A stretch of 64,000 nt of DNA from Melitaea cinxia (GCF_905220565.1 NC_059415.1:6997501-7061500), one strand, 5' to 3'; positions 33,131 through 45,455 are shown, counted from the stretch's first letter. Notes: a model not told the origin generated them from the sequence alone. A program made the numbers and translations.

Positions 33131-34085
33131 GTGACGTGTAGGCTTTTTCTCATTTACTTTATGTAACAGCTATTGTATTAATAGTACGTTCATGTTGATA
33201 TTATGTTAATATTTGATACTATTTTGGTCAAGCAATACAAGCTATAGAGGGTTTGTAATAATTAAAGTAACCCAACCTGCAACTATTGGTGTCTTCGCGC
33301 CTTGACGCACGACTACAAAAAAACGGTTCGAGATCATTTAAGACGTATTGGGTACCTAATAATTATGTATACACTCGTATATATAGAAGAGCAATATTTC
33401 TATTAGATATTTGTATAAAGTGTTCTAAAAGTCTTCGAGACATCAAGTGTCGTGCTTTCGAGACAGTAATAAAATTATAAGCTTTACGTGTGAAAGGAAC
33501 TCGTCAATACGAATATTGGATTAACTGAGAGAAGATGAGATTCCCAATTGCGACGTTTAGTCGATAACTTATAAGACTACAATGATCTCTATTGTAATAG
33601 ACATAAAAATTATAATACAGTGATGGTATTAAATGTGTTGAAATTCCGAATGGCGTACAATCAATATTGGGAGCTGATCTGGTTCTATTTACGTTTGAAC
33701 TGTATTTTATTGCCGAAACCAATTTAGCTCTTTCAAAGCTTTGACGCAGCAGAGTAGATGTCTTCAAAATAATATTTTTGAAAGGACAATAAAACTTGAC
33801 GTCTGATTTTTGTGATAACAGATGTTTATATTATCTTTAGTACATATGTACGTGTATTAATAGAACCTTAACGGTTTTTTCACACATATACCATATAAAA
33901 GTATTTGTAAATGTCTTTTATATATTTTATGTGAGTATTTACTTTTGACATACATACATGGTCGCGAAGTCCTAAGGTAGGCAATGTAATATCTATAGCG
34001 GAAATAGATTTCCAAACCTGAAGCAGGATAAAAGTTATTATATTGAAGTGTGGGAATACAAACTGGTATAACTTTCTATAGTACA
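33131..34085. other. AT-rich, nothing recognised
   Basis: Small frames at 33286, 33504 and 33880 have no recognisable domain. Confidence 0.5.
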
Positions 34086-34093
34086 TCTATACA

Positions 34094-34583
34094 TCTATAC
34101 ATATAATAAAATGGTAGGAAAGTCAAAACTGTACATTGAATATTTTTTTTAAAGAATACTTAGGGTGTGATCTACAATCGATACCGAAACCAAAAAATGT
34201 AGTTTTTAGAATTTTTGTCTGTTTGTCTATTTGTCTGTTTATCCGTTTGTCTGTTTGTCCGTTTGTCCGTATGTATGTCCGGGATAAACTCAAAAAGTAC
34301 TGCATGGATTTACTTCAAATTTGGCACGATTATTATTAAGAAGTCGGGTCAACATATAGGCTACATATTATCACGCTATCACCTACGGGAAACGAGCAGT
34401 GAACCTTTATTTCTTCAACGCATTCTGTAACAACGCGTAATCTAACGACGCATATTTTAATGTTGTTGTTATTATGTTAATAATAACCATGCTATAAGCT
34501 AGCTTCACACTATAAATAAAGACATTCTGTAGTATATTTAGTATCAGCATTGCACCCGTGCGAAGCTGGGGGCGGGTCGCTAA
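34094..34583 (+). mobile_element. Non-autonomous Helitron, copy 2
   Basis: Begins TC ('tctatacatataataaaatg') and ends 'gggcgggtcgctaa' (CTAA) before T. 'catctata' is repeated just upstream, so a start at 34086 is also possible. The internal 'gtctgtttgtcc' tract is longer than in copy 1. Frames on both strands over this tract are microsatellite artefacts. Confidence 0.87.
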
Positions 34584-35166
34584 TATTTAATAAATACATA
34601 CTCCTCTACAATATTTTGTATGTAATTCTCAATAACGCAACGCATACACCCTATTTCCAAAGTGCATAGCGCAATGTTTCCTGTAATCCGGTTACAGTTA
34701 ATTTCTACGTTCACTACTATGAATCACTAATGAAAACGTTGTTACAAACGTTCTTGTGTTCACTGATATATATTTTAAGCCATATTCTAATTAAAATATG
34801 GTTTATAATACCTTGGTATATGTTGAATACTAGAAAATAAAATTACTGTTTTAATCACGGGGGTCATCTATACTAAATTATAAATTTGTGACCGGATCTA
34901 TCATAAAAGATGATAATACAATGCAATATAATACAAATGTTTTTTATTGTACGCTTAAGAGGGGGGGGGGGGGGGGCTTTTATTTATCGACGTTGCTTGT
35001 GTCGTTAGATTAGAAAAGGCCAAATTATGTTTTAAGTTATTTATTTAGATATTACATTTCATTTGGCATTTTTTGTTACACATATATCTATTTTGATAGA
35101 ATAACGTTAATTTAATATTTTTAATACAAACATAAGTGTAATCAAAAATATGTAATACGAATCCGT
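34584..35166. other. AT-rich with a G16 run
   Basis: An uninterrupted run of 16 G's at 34961-34976, about 190 bp upstream of the LINE insertion. No gene. Confidence 0.7.
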
Positions 35167-35177
35167 TACGAATTACT

Positions 35178-37617
35178 TATATCCTTGTATGAAGACATTG
35201 CAAGGGCCATGCATGGCACTACTTCGACCTTCTACAACGTTGTTATGGGAGACTTCAACGCTAAAGTGGGAGTACAAGACCGCGACGGATCGAGCATCGG
35301 ACTACACGGATTGGGGCACAGGAATCGCAGGGGGCAGATGCTTGTCAACTTTTTCGAATCGGAGGGGCTCTTCTTGATGAACTCATTTTTTGAGAAGAAG
35401 CCCCAAAGGAGGTGGACATGGCAAAGCCCCGATACTGTGACGAGGAACGAGATAGATTTCATCATAGCGGATAAAGGGCATATATTCAGAGATGTCTCAG
35501 TGGTTAACAGGTTTAACACCGGCAGAGAACACCGGCTAGTACGGGGCACTCTGAATATATGTCTCCGAAAGGAGCGGAACCGCTTGATGAAATCTACTCT
35601 CCGACCTCCGCTGCCCCAAATACTATGTGGCTCCGAGCAGTTCCAATTGGAACTCCAAAACCGATTCGATTCGCTGGAAACTACTAGCGACGTGGACGAG
35701 ATAACCAACAACGTGGTGAAGACGGTGTGTACACTGGGTCGCAGGCACTTTCCACCAACAAAGCCAACGAAGCAGTCCAAACTTTCTCCCGAAGCCTTGG
35801 ATCTGATGCGGCAGAGGCACGAGTTGCCGGCTGCTTCGCCAGAACAGAGGGCTCTTTCCAAGAGGATACGGAAATTTATTCGCAGAGACCTCCGCTGCTC
35901 AAATACGAGAGAGGTTACTACTCTGATTGAGCAGAATAGGGGGTCCAAAGTTTTCCAAAGACCATTGGGGAGAAGCCTTCTTGCGAAGCTTAAAACAGCA
36001 GATGGTAGAACCGTCTGCTCTCGCCCTCAGATCCGAGAAAAGGTTGAGAATTTTTATGGACAGCTGTACTCGTCGAGCGCACGCAAGCCTGCGACTTGGG
36101 ACATCGAAGATCCACGGGCACCATTGTTGCGCCATTATTCGGAGAGTATTCCGGACTTCGAAGAGGGCGAGATTAGTGCAGCGCTCGGGCAGCTTAAAAA
36201 CGGGAGGGCCCCGGGGGATGACGGAGTTACCACTGAACTCCTTAAAGCTGCAGGGCGACCTGTCCTGAAAGCCTTGGCAAGACTATTTAACGCCGTCACC
36301 GCCAGGAGTGTGGTGGTGCTGTTCTTTAAGAGAGGCGATAAGTCTCTGTTAAATAATTACAGACCGATCTCACTTCTGAGCCACGTCTATAAGCTGTTTT
36401 CGAGGGTTGTTACGAATCGTCTCGCCAGAAGACTCGACGAATTCCAACCACCAGAGCAGGCTGGGTTTCGAAATGGCTACAGCACCGTGGACCACTCCAT
36501 ACTGTTCGGCAGATTATCTAAAAGACGGAAGAATATAATCAACCGCAGTGTATGGCATTTGTGGACTACGAGAGAGCCTTCGACTCTGTCGAGACCTGGG
36601 CTGTCCTGGACTCTCTGCAGAGATGTCATATCGACTGGCGATATATCGAGGTACTGAAATCTATGTACGATGCGGCGACGATGACCGTTCATGTCAATGA
36701 CCAAAGAACAAGACCTATTTCCCTCCGGCGTGGGGTAAGACAGGGGGATGTAATATCACCGAAACTGTTTACCACTGCGCTAGAGGATGTTTTTAAGACC
36801 TTGGATTGGGGGGAACGAGGCATCAACGTCAACGGTGAATTCATCTCTCACCTTCGTTTCGCCGACGATATTGTCATCTTTGCGGAGACGCTGGATGAGT
36901 TAGGCCAAATGCTGGCCGGCCTAAACGAGTCCTCCCGACGTGTCGGTCTCTGTATGAACTTGGATAAGACGAAAGTTATGTTTAACAACCAAGTCATACC
37001 GATACCGGTATCGGTCGATGGTACCCTTCTCGAAGTTGTTCAGGATTATATTTACCTAGGCCATACTAGGCCGCAACAACTTCGAGAAGGAGGCCGATAG
37101 GAGGATTCGGTTGGGCTGGGCGGCGTTTGGCAGACTCCGTCGAGTCTTCACTTCGAAGATTCCGCAATGCTTGAAGACAAAAGTTTTCGAGCAATGCGTC
37201 CTGCCTGTGTTAACATACGGAGCCGAGTCGTGGACACTGACGAAAGGACTGGTCCACAAGTTTAAAGTCGCTCAACGTGCAATGGAACGGGCTATGCTTG
37301 GGGTATCTCTCAAAGACAGGATTAGAAATGAGACTATCCGCGAGAGAACGAAAGTAACCGACATAGCCCACAGAATTAGCAAGTTGAAGTGGCAGTGGGC
37401 TGGTCATCTGTGTCGCAGGACCGATGGCCGTTGGAGTAGACGGGTCCTAGAGTGGAGACCGCGTCTTGGCAAACGCAGTGTGGGACGTCCTCCGGCCCGT
37501 TGGACCGACGATCTATGTAAGATTGCCGATGTAGGCTGGATGAGGATTGCGGAGGACCGGGATGTGTGGCGCGAACTTGGGGAGGCCTATGTCCAGCAGT
37601 GGACTGCGATAGGCTGA
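35178..37617 (+). pseudogene. RTE LINE endonuclease-reverse transcriptase, two frameshifts
   Basis: The first frame (to about 36495) has the apurinic-type endonuclease C-terminal half: 'VVMGDFNAKVG' (residues 20-30 from the ATG at 35185), 'RNEIDFI' (87-93) and 'TGREHRLVR' (112-120). The usual SDH is REH here, so the catalytic Asp is Glu. It then enters RT with 'LKNGRAPGDDGVTTELLK' and 'NNYRPISLLSHVYKL'. A one-base loss at 36495/36496 shifts the frame to 36552-37100: motif A 'AFVDYERAFDSV', 'GVRQGDVISPKLF', catalytic 'FADD' at 36858-36869. An 8-bp loss after 37068 shifts it again to the C-terminal domain ('LTYGAESWTLTKGL', 'WQWAGHLCRRTDG'), stop at 37615-37617. Apart from the frameshifts the sequence is well preserved, so the insertion is fairly recent. 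Confidence 0.93.
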
Positions 37618-37623
37618 AGTGTG
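35178..37623 (+). mobile_element. RTE-type LINE, 5' truncated, with 11-bp target duplication
   Basis: 2,446 bp flanked by 'tacgaattact' at 35167-35177 and 37624-37634. The 5' end falls in the middle of the endonuclease domain. The 3' end is only a few bases beyond the stop codon ('gaagtgtg'), so there is almost no 3' UTR and no poly-A, as usual for the RTE clade. The sequence is close to the inverted copy at 10781-12065. Confidence 0.95.
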
Positions 37624-37749
37624 TACGAATTACTGGCGTTTAATTTCACGACATACGACTCTAGTATACCCCTTAAAAACGATTACCATTATATTTGAAA
37701 CTTAAAATGTTATGTTAAATTAATCAAATTGAAATTATTTAAAACAATA

Positions 37750-37894
37750 TAATAGACCGAGAGCCCACGAGGGAGAGACTTTCGTCATTTCATAAAAGCT
37801 GAAAATTTATCAGTGCATGCTCTCAACACCGATAGAAGCAATGGAGCTAAATATGAAGTTTAGCTCATGGTTACTTTGACAAATACCTGGTATC
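37750..37894 (+). repeat. Dispersed repeat L, copy 2
   Basis: Inverted relative to 1639-1781. 'taatagaccgagagcccac' at the left and 'caaatacctggtatc' at the right are the shared limits. Class unknown. Confidence 0.8.
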
Positions 37895-39438
37895 AAAGGC
37901 GTATAAAATTACTTCGCACTCACACTCACGGCCAACCTAAATGTTTATCTAGGTCGGGATTGGAGCTATCGAAATTGATCGGCTACTGAAGAAAAATCTT
38001 CTAATAGCCTACCTAAGTGACACGTATGAAGTTCAGTTTTATACCATGACCTAAGTTTAGTTACAAAAGTTGTGGCTCTAGTTAACGTAATATCTAATAT
38101 TATTTTGAATAGTATATTAAAAAATTACGCATTGAGAAATGACGTAAGTTAATTGCCACTTTGTACTTTGTTAAAATCAAAAGATCAATTGATTTTACAA
38201 ATCGTATCGGTATAGCAAATGCTGGTACGATGGTACGTTCTGTATACTTTTATCTAGCATAAACAGCTAAAAGCGCTGTAAAGCGCGTGACACTCTTAGT
38301 TTCATATGATATAACTTCAGTAATTTTATCGTACGGCACGCCTTCATCCTCATCGTTTGTCAAGGAGTAAACTCCCATTAAACAAAAAGTATCTCAGTAT
38401 AAATTGCATCAGTAATCTCTGCGCTTCCAACTTTAGACTGATCGAACATACGTTCGTAGAAAAAATCTTTCTAAACTATTTGACAGCGTTACGTAGTGTT
38501 TGATTGCGTCGCATTCAACGCATAAATTGCCTTTCCAACTATCCACTGTGTCAGAAACGCTCAGTGACAAGGAAAATTTATTCTGTCACGAACACTTGAG
38601 TTGTGAGTTGTGACAGCGTGAATCCTGAACGAAGTTAATGGTCGGTATTCGGCTCATTAATTTGACGGTTCCGGACTTTTATTTTCACGGCGTTAAAGGA
38701 CAATTGAAATGTTGTGCATTTACTTTTTTCATTTAAAAAGATTTATACTAGGAATTTGAATTTAAAGGAACTAATTTTAGTTAGTTCGTTAGTTCGTTTG
38801 AACCTCAGAATGGACCAAAATCTTTGAAACTATACGTATATTTTCATATATACGTATCTCATCAGAAGGTGACGTACCTACTTTTATCTTATAGCCCTTA
38901 TGATCGGGACGACAATTGTGAACGACAAATTACATAATTTCTTGATATTCATTACAATCATTTCATTAACAATGAGCTACTTAATACATTTTGTTAAAAA
39001 AAAATAATGTCGAGACATATTCAAAGTGACCCCAGAAGTGTTAATAAAAAAAAAAATTGGTGCAAACTCTTGCAAATTAAATTGAAATTAATGATTAATT
39101 AAAACGGATGAACCGATTTGCGATCAAAGTTTGTACGATGGGATTTTTTTTTTTTGAAAAATCAACGTGAAAAGTTAAAAATTCGGCCAGTTTTGTAAAA
39201 GAATCTAATTGAAATTGCGTCGTTTAACAGTTCTGCTGTCACTCATTTTGATAAGAACGATAAATTTCGAATTTAATATAATAAAATATTATGCAAAAGA
39301 GTTTTGAATAAAAAATAATTATTATAATATTTATATATTCAGTGTGCTTATTATTATTTTTTTGCTTCCTTCTCAATTTCTTCAAGATTAATTAATTTAT
39401 TAGTTAAACTATAGACTACAATAAAATTACATCCTTTT
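37895..39438. other. AT-rich, nothing recognised
   Basis: No supported feature in 1.5 kb. Confidence 0.5.
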
Positions 39439-39450
39439 AAGCTTGCCGCT

Positions 39451-39782
39451 GTGTGGCTACGGCACTAAAGAATTTAGCCACCCCCTCTCTTCCCGTGGGT
39501 GTTGTAAGAGGCGACTAAGGGATAACAAGGTTCCACAACCACCTTGGAACTTAAGAAGCCGACCGATGGCGGGATAACCATCCAACTGCTGGCTTTGAAA
39601 TACACAGGCCGAAGACGGGCAGCAGCGTCTTCGGTGCGACAAAGCCAGTAAGCGGTCACCAACCCGCCTGCCCAGCGTGGTGACTATGGGCAGAACACAT
39701 GAGTTCACGTTGTTTTTGGCGTAAACTTGTGGAGGCCTATGTCCAGCAGTGGACTGTATAGGCTGTAATGATGATGATGATG
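39451..39782 (+). repeat. SINE-A, full length, with target duplication
   Basis: 332 bp from 'gtgtggctacggcactaaag' to the (ATG)n tail. The target duplication 'aagcttgccgct' is at 39439-39450 and 39783-39794. This is the best reference copy. The tail 'gcgtaaacttgtggaggcct' then 'atgtccagcagtggact' corresponds to the last codons of the RTE LINE. Minus-strand frames over it are incidental. Confidence 0.95.
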
Positions 39783-39794
39783 AAGCTTGCCGCT

Positions 39795-40304
39795 CTTTAT
39801 GGATAGCAATTTATTTAAAGTATGTAGTACCTAAATCTTAATACAAATTAGATAAATGTTAGAATAATAAAGTTTCCCTTTAGAAATTCCATCACAAATT
39901 CATCACATATTCAGACTAAACACAAACACCTTGAAACGAAAGAGCTTTAAACGCAGTGTTAAAAGCATATACAATGGTGGCATGAAAGCACTCAAAGAAT
40001 CTCGAGACAAGTTGTAACTTGGATAAAACTAAACAGGCACGAACATGTCTAGACAGTTCATAGACGAAACCACAACGGTAAGCGAAAAACACTATTACGT
40101 ATATATACTTCTCTTAACGTAAAAATGTCCCACGGTGCTTTTTGTTTAGACAACTGTTTCAACTGACACTCCTGAGCTATATTATGTAACTTTATCTGTA
40201 ACCACCATTTTACTGTGACAAAAACTAGGGCAAAATTTATATCAGTCATACTTATGTAATAATAAGTAATTATATCGAATGTAAAATTAAATTAGATGAC
40301 GCGT
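39795..40304. other. AT-rich, nothing recognised
   Basis: No supported feature. Confidence 0.5.
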
Positions 40305-40510
40305 TGTGGCAGTTGTCAAAGCAATCAATCAATGAGTTCATTTATTCGCTACCGATCACGAGTTCGACTGTCGCACAGGATAAGCATTTGTATAAGCTAT
40401 CTAGAAGTTTTTCTTAGTCTGAGAGTTGTACTTATGTGTTGTGCCTTAGCTTCATAAATCCGACACAACTTTCACGTTTTATTTGCTGGCGGATGTAAAG
40501 CATTTGATTG
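40305..40510 (+). repeat. SINE-D, degraded
   Basis: 'gacgcgttgtggcagttgtc', box B 'acgagttcgactgtcgcaca', 'gcatttgtataagctatcta' and 'tccgacacaac' follow the SINE-D order at low identity. Confidence 0.6.
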
Positions 40511-41139
40511 TTATTTTATTTATAGTCTTCACGAATTGTTATCACAGCTTCTAGACTTCTGAGCATAGTTCTATTACGAGTGGCGGCCCAAGTTTAGCAT
40601 ACATATTTTGTTTTTAACGCTTAAGTAACTGACTTAATAACCCAAAACAGAAATCTGAATCAATAAAATCAAACATCATTTACCAACCAAATCCTAAAAT
40701 AAATATTTCATAAGAAATAAACTCAGTCTTCCGTCTGTTTTTTCCTCTTTGAATCATAAAAAAAAATGATCTGATAGTGATTTATCTTTAAAATATGTAT
40801 GTACACTTTCGTGGATTTTACTGTCGTTTCCTGGAATTTTATTACTAATCCCTTATACAACCTTTTTGTATATTTTCGCTACAGTTTTTTCGACCAGCGA
40901 AGCGCCAAAGCCAACAATTTTCGTTTTATCTTTACGTTGACATGAATAACACATCGCATAGAGCATGCATCACACAAAGTTATATAAAAATATATTCTAC
41001 TAGACGCGGTTAGTCTTCCTTGATATTTATGTTAACTAGTCCATTGAGATGAGATGTAGTACAACGTTTATAGTCTGTATTACTTTCAAACGGCGTAAAA
41101 ATAAAATCCCATGATTTGATTTTATCGTACTATAAATAT
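40511..41139. other. AT-rich, nothing recognised
   Basis: No supported feature. Confidence 0.5.
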
Positions 41140-41503
41140 TAGTCCGCTCAAATTAGACCAAAAAATAAAATTGAAGGTACATAAATTCACATCAAGATGA
41201 AAATGATTAAAATAGCTTAAAACATAATTAAAAACAACATTCTGAAATTCCCCATCGTTCCAGTACATGGAAAAAAATTGACTCGAGGTCAAAGGTAAAA
41301 AAAGGGTTTTTCACGATTTTCTTCAATACGGCAAGTTTTATCGCAAAATTACCTGAGACAAAAATTGTAGATCATAAAATTACCTATATTAAAGGGATCA
41401 ATAAATTTTTTTCCTAAAAGTCACCGTTTCTGAGATATCATAACAATTCAAAAAGTTGTATAATGCTACGCTGTATCTTTGAATGTCTAGATTGAACGGA
41501 CTA
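41140..41503. mobile_element. MITE-like element with TAGTCCG inverted ends
   Basis: Left end 'tagtccgctcaaattagac' (41140-41158) and right end, complemented, 'tagtccgttcaatctagac' (41485-41503) differ at three of 19 positions. The 364-bp interior has no coding capacity and includes 'tttctgagatatcataacaa' and 'caaaattacctgagacaaaa'. Ends beginning TA in an AT-rich target would suit a Tc1/mariner-type MITE, but the superfamily is not proven. Confidence 0.65.
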
Positions 41504-41907
41504 TATTATATTTATAATAGAATTTCAAATTGAAAATATGTTAAAAGCAACTCGTTTTCGCGTGTACAATGTTCTAAACGAGCAAACAATATATTCCTAA
41601 TAAAAACGACTAAAGTAAACGGAAATAGCGTGAATCAGGCCGTGATAAGATAAAATAATGTCTTCATCTTGTTTTTCTTTATAATATGTTATTATATCAA
41701 AGCTACTCTGATTAAAAATCTTATTCTTTGTATGTATTTGATATTATAACATTACAATCACCAAAATACGTCAACATTTTTACACATTACATATTTTGAC
41801 TATTAATATTCTTCATTGTGATAGTTACAGGAGAATGTTATCAAACGAAATTCTTTTATTTTCTCTCAATGTGAACTTGCTAATATATAAATTTGAAAAA
41901 AAAAGCA

Positions 41908-41996
41908 CTAGTAGTCGCTCATTGGTCGAATTTCGACCATAATTAGTTTAAATTATAAGCTTCAACATTATTATGGTTTTATCGTCAAAGAGTATA
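41908..41996 (+). repeat. Repeat N, copy 1
   Basis: 'ctagtagtcgctcattggtc' then 'cataattagtttaaatta' and 'gtcaaagagtata' match 42192-42286 in the same order and orientation. Confidence 0.75.
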
Positions 41997-42033
41997 CTTC
42001 TATAATAATAAACAAAGTAGTGTACCTATATAC

Positions 42034-42049
42034 GTGTGTGTGTGTGTGT
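42034..42049. repeat. (GT)8 microsatellite
   Basis: A short GT tract between the two copies of repeat N. Confidence 0.9.
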
Positions 42050-42191
42050 CAAATACATGGTAGTGTGTGAAATGTTTTTTTTTGTTAATTCAATGTATTT
42101 TTTATGCATAATTAAAAAACAATATTCCACGCAATTTTCGTACAAAGGGGTACCTACAAATTTTTTGTTTTACGTATACTATACGTATAGA

Positions 42192-42286
42192 CTAGTGGTC
42201 ACCTAGTGGTCGAAATTTGAACATAATTAATTTAAATTTAAATTATAAGTTTGAAAATTTGTAAGGTTCTGTTGTCAAAGACTATA
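42192..42286 (+). repeat. Repeat N, copy 2
   Basis: Direct partner of 41908-41996, about 280 bp away. 'ctagtggtcacctagtggtc' shows an internal 'ctagtggtc' doublet. Confidence 0.75.
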
Positions 42287-42327
42287 TGGTCCGGGAGCCA
42301 GTGACAGATTTTCATAACTAATTTGCA

Positions 42328-42404
42328 ATACGCTGCTGCCCGTCTTCGGCCTGTGTATTTCAAAGCCACCAGTTGGATAGTTATCCCGCCATCGGTCGGC
42401 TTAG
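42328..42404 (-). repeat. SINE-A internal fragment
   Basis: 'acgctgctgcccgtcttcgg' through 'tatcccgccatcggtcggct' is the central part of SINE-A. Both ends are missing. Confidence 0.85.
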
Positions 42405-44499
42405 AAAAAGGAAAAACTTAGAAAAATCTTTAATCTAGTCACAATATTATTTGACATATATTACATATAGAAAATGAGAAAGTAATCAAAAGATAGGAAG
42501 AAATAATTTATTAATACAAAACTTGATTGTTAAAAATTTCGTACATACGAGAATTAATGAAATATTCAACGCAAGCATCTGCTTTAAAAGTTACCGAATG
42601 AGCGTTACGGAGATATTCATGAAGCACATTCGTGAACTTTGATCTCGTTTAAAAAATTCAGCAGCATCGATTGATGGACTTTGAGAGACCTTTCTGTTTC
42701 ATTAGAAAGTCAAAGGAGTGTTGTACTCGAAATTTTAAGTTGTTTAAAGAGTTTTACGACTGTCACTTACTAGTTTTACCGATTTATAATAATAAAAAAA
42801 GCTTGTGTGTGACTGTAGATAAAACTCACACGTTTCATATTACATAAGTTTTATAATAGTAAATGAATGTTATACTCATTTATAATTGTATTTTTTACAT
42901 TGTGAAAAAATGAAAAAAAGTCACAATACATGATAATTAGGAAGAATAAAATTAATGTTCTTACTAAATAATATTGAATTTTAAATGTTCATTTCAACGC
43001 AATTGCGTTTATTATACTATTGTGACATGACTGTTAGCATTAATCACGATCATAATCATTAACGAAGTATTGAGTTCCTCATCCACCATCACAAAGGGTC
43101 TGAGTCTGGTGGGCTACTGCCCCGACGGTTGCTCTCGGGTTCTTGTATATATTGTTTAATCGATCTGATAACTCGTAGGATACGTTAGTTTTAAGTTCGT
43201 AGATAGATGTCACTAAAGGATTCATCGCACAACTCGAAATAAAGCTACGAATCCTGAATTCAGGATCAATCAAATCATATTTTAAAAAGTATTACTATCA
43301 GATCAGAACAAACAAAATTTCAAGTATATAGGATAAAACGAATAGAAATTCTTATTGAACTCGCAAAATTTGTTTTAAGAAAGGTCTGTTATTAACACAT
43401 AAAGTTAAGTTGAAGTTAATAAAAATATCAGTTATATTAATCCTTGAATAAGATTTAACTTTAGTTTTATATTTTTTTTTTATGAAATTTCGCTTCGTAC
43501 AATAAATCTTTTTTACTGTCTTCAACGGAAATAAAATATGTTATAAAAATATTCAGTTATGGGAACTGAAATTCAATAGTATGAAAGGAATTTTGAAACT
43601 ATTCTGACACGTTTTGTGACTATATCTGAACGCTCCAAAAATATTCATGTGTTATCGTTACAGCTCGTATTCAGATTAAAAGCGTTTTTTGTCTTTAAAA
43701 TACTTGACATATACAGTGAAAAATCTAATAAATTGATAATAGTCTTATATATATATAAAAAAAGTTGTAGTTTTCATTGAAATGTTTTTTTTTTATATCT
43801 AAACAAAATATATAGCAATGACTAAAAGACATAACGACATTCCAAATCTACTCTTTTATAAACTTTGATTCCAGAAACTTCGTAAGATACGCTTTAAAAT
43901 AATTTTATTGTACAACCTACCTTATTAATCAACATTGCAACAAATTTTATTCGACCAAACAATGAAACAGCAAGCTCACTTTTATTCTTCGTAATTATAT
44001 TTTTAACCAAATCCGCTCATGTTATCTTGACTACATGTTTTAAAAAATTGTCTCTATTTCAATATTTTTACGATGTGCTCAAAAGTCAGAGACCCTTAAT
44101 ATTTTTTTTTTGTTTTAATTTTATCATCAAATCAAAAGCGAGTAATCTTATAAACAGAAAAAAAAATCCGAAGTGAATACAAACAATGTTCTCAGATCTG
44201 CTAAAGTGCTTGAAATAAATTAAAATCGTCTAAAAAACCGTCACTCCGCTTACAGAATAGGTGGTTAGCTCACGGAATCCTCTCATTAATCCTACCTATC
44301 TAGCCCAAGTTTCTTTGAAAGGAATATTGATTAACTCGGGATGCTATCTTTGGAATTTATTTTCGGCAGAAAAATTTATTTCTAAAGATGAGAACAATGA
44401 GGTTCTAATATATTTTTTATGCTGCATATTTCAATTACCATAACACGAAACGACCACGACCTGAGATACTATTAAACCGTTTTTCTGTGGTGAGTATGG
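42405..44499. other. AT-rich, nothing recognised
   Basis: 2.1 kb without a recognisable repeat or gene. Frames at 43079 and 44261 have no known domain. Confidence 0.5.
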
Positions 44500-44640
44500 T
44501 AGCCAGAATTCCATGGAGTCTCGTGGGCTCCTGATCAGGAACACTGCCAATACTTCTGGCATTGTAGACGTCCATAGACTAAGGTACTCGCTTATCATCA
44601 GGCAAGCCATACACTTGTTTACCACCCAGTTAATGAAAGT
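44500..44640 (+). repeat. Repeat I (LINE 3' end), worn copy
   Basis: 'gcttatcatcaggcaagcca' followed by 'tacacttgtttaccaccc' corresponds to 'ggcggaacgtaagcttgttt' and 'gccaccctag' at 62420-62455. Confidence 0.55.
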
Positions 44641-45404
44641 CTATGAACGTGTTGAAGATTTGAAATAGAAATCTATAATCTTTCAGCTATAAAGACACCT
44701 TCATCCAGTAAACAGCGTGACTTTACTTAAAATTCTTAAGAGATTGTATTAATAGCACATACGTCATAAACGTGTAAAGTGCATTTCCGAGTCCTGTGAA
44801 AATGAACATAGAACATCAAAATGACAAGCAATTCAAGAGCTCAAATCTGTTGTGAAACTTTACTGTCCCATGAGCAACAATGACATTTCAACTAACTGAT
44901 CGTGGCACAAGCCGATTACAATCAATTCAAGTTAGTTTCAAACCAGAAACTGCAGTCGTAGCTGAGCGTTTTGATTCAATGTATTTCGATGTAATTCCTT
45001 CAATAATTTACATCTATGACGTGCTATAATAGCGAAGCTGGGGAGTTAAGCTCATCGCAGAAGGCAACTCGGTGTAGGTGTGTATATGAATGAGTGTTTG
45101 CGTGTGCGTGAGTGTTTGCGTGTTCGTGTATGTGTGCGTGTGTGGCTTAAAAGTTAAAAATAATTTTTATACATTTATTGTAAACTGTATGAGAATGCAT
45201 ATTAAATGTAGGTGATATGCCTGACCATAACTAGTTTTGTCTCGAACAACTGAGAGATGAGAGACAACCAATCTAATGGTTTGAGATAATGGCGTTTTAA
45301 AAACTGGAGACTGATTCGTCTTATTATATATTTATTTTGTGAATTTATTCCAGAAAATACATAGTTCAATAATCATTAAACATTTATGGTTCTCACTTAA
45401 ACAT
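44641..45404. other. AT-rich; tRNA-Ser-like scrap and GT-rich minisatellite
   Basis: Bases 44952-44968 read 'gcagtcgtagctgagcg', as the 5' end of a tRNA-Ser with its box A. A degenerate 'gagtgtttgcgtgt' tandem lies at 45072-45144. No gene. Confidence 0.5.
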
Positions 45405-45455
45405 TGATCCTGTAATATCCCTCCTATCCTACTGGGCATAGGCCTCTTGAAAAAA
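45405..45455 (-). repeat. SINE-B tail fragment
   Basis: 'cctgtaatatccctcctatc' then 'ctactgggcataggcctctt', the inverted SINE-B tail with a small internal duplication. Confidence 0.7.

Noticed and set aside
34123..34430. Frames with repeated Leu/Ser/Val/Cys patterns
   Set aside because: They are translations of the 'gtctgtttgtcc' tandem inside a Helitron.
35232..35948. Minus-strand 238-codon frame
   Set aside because: It is antisense to the LINE endonuclease coding region and has no independent support.
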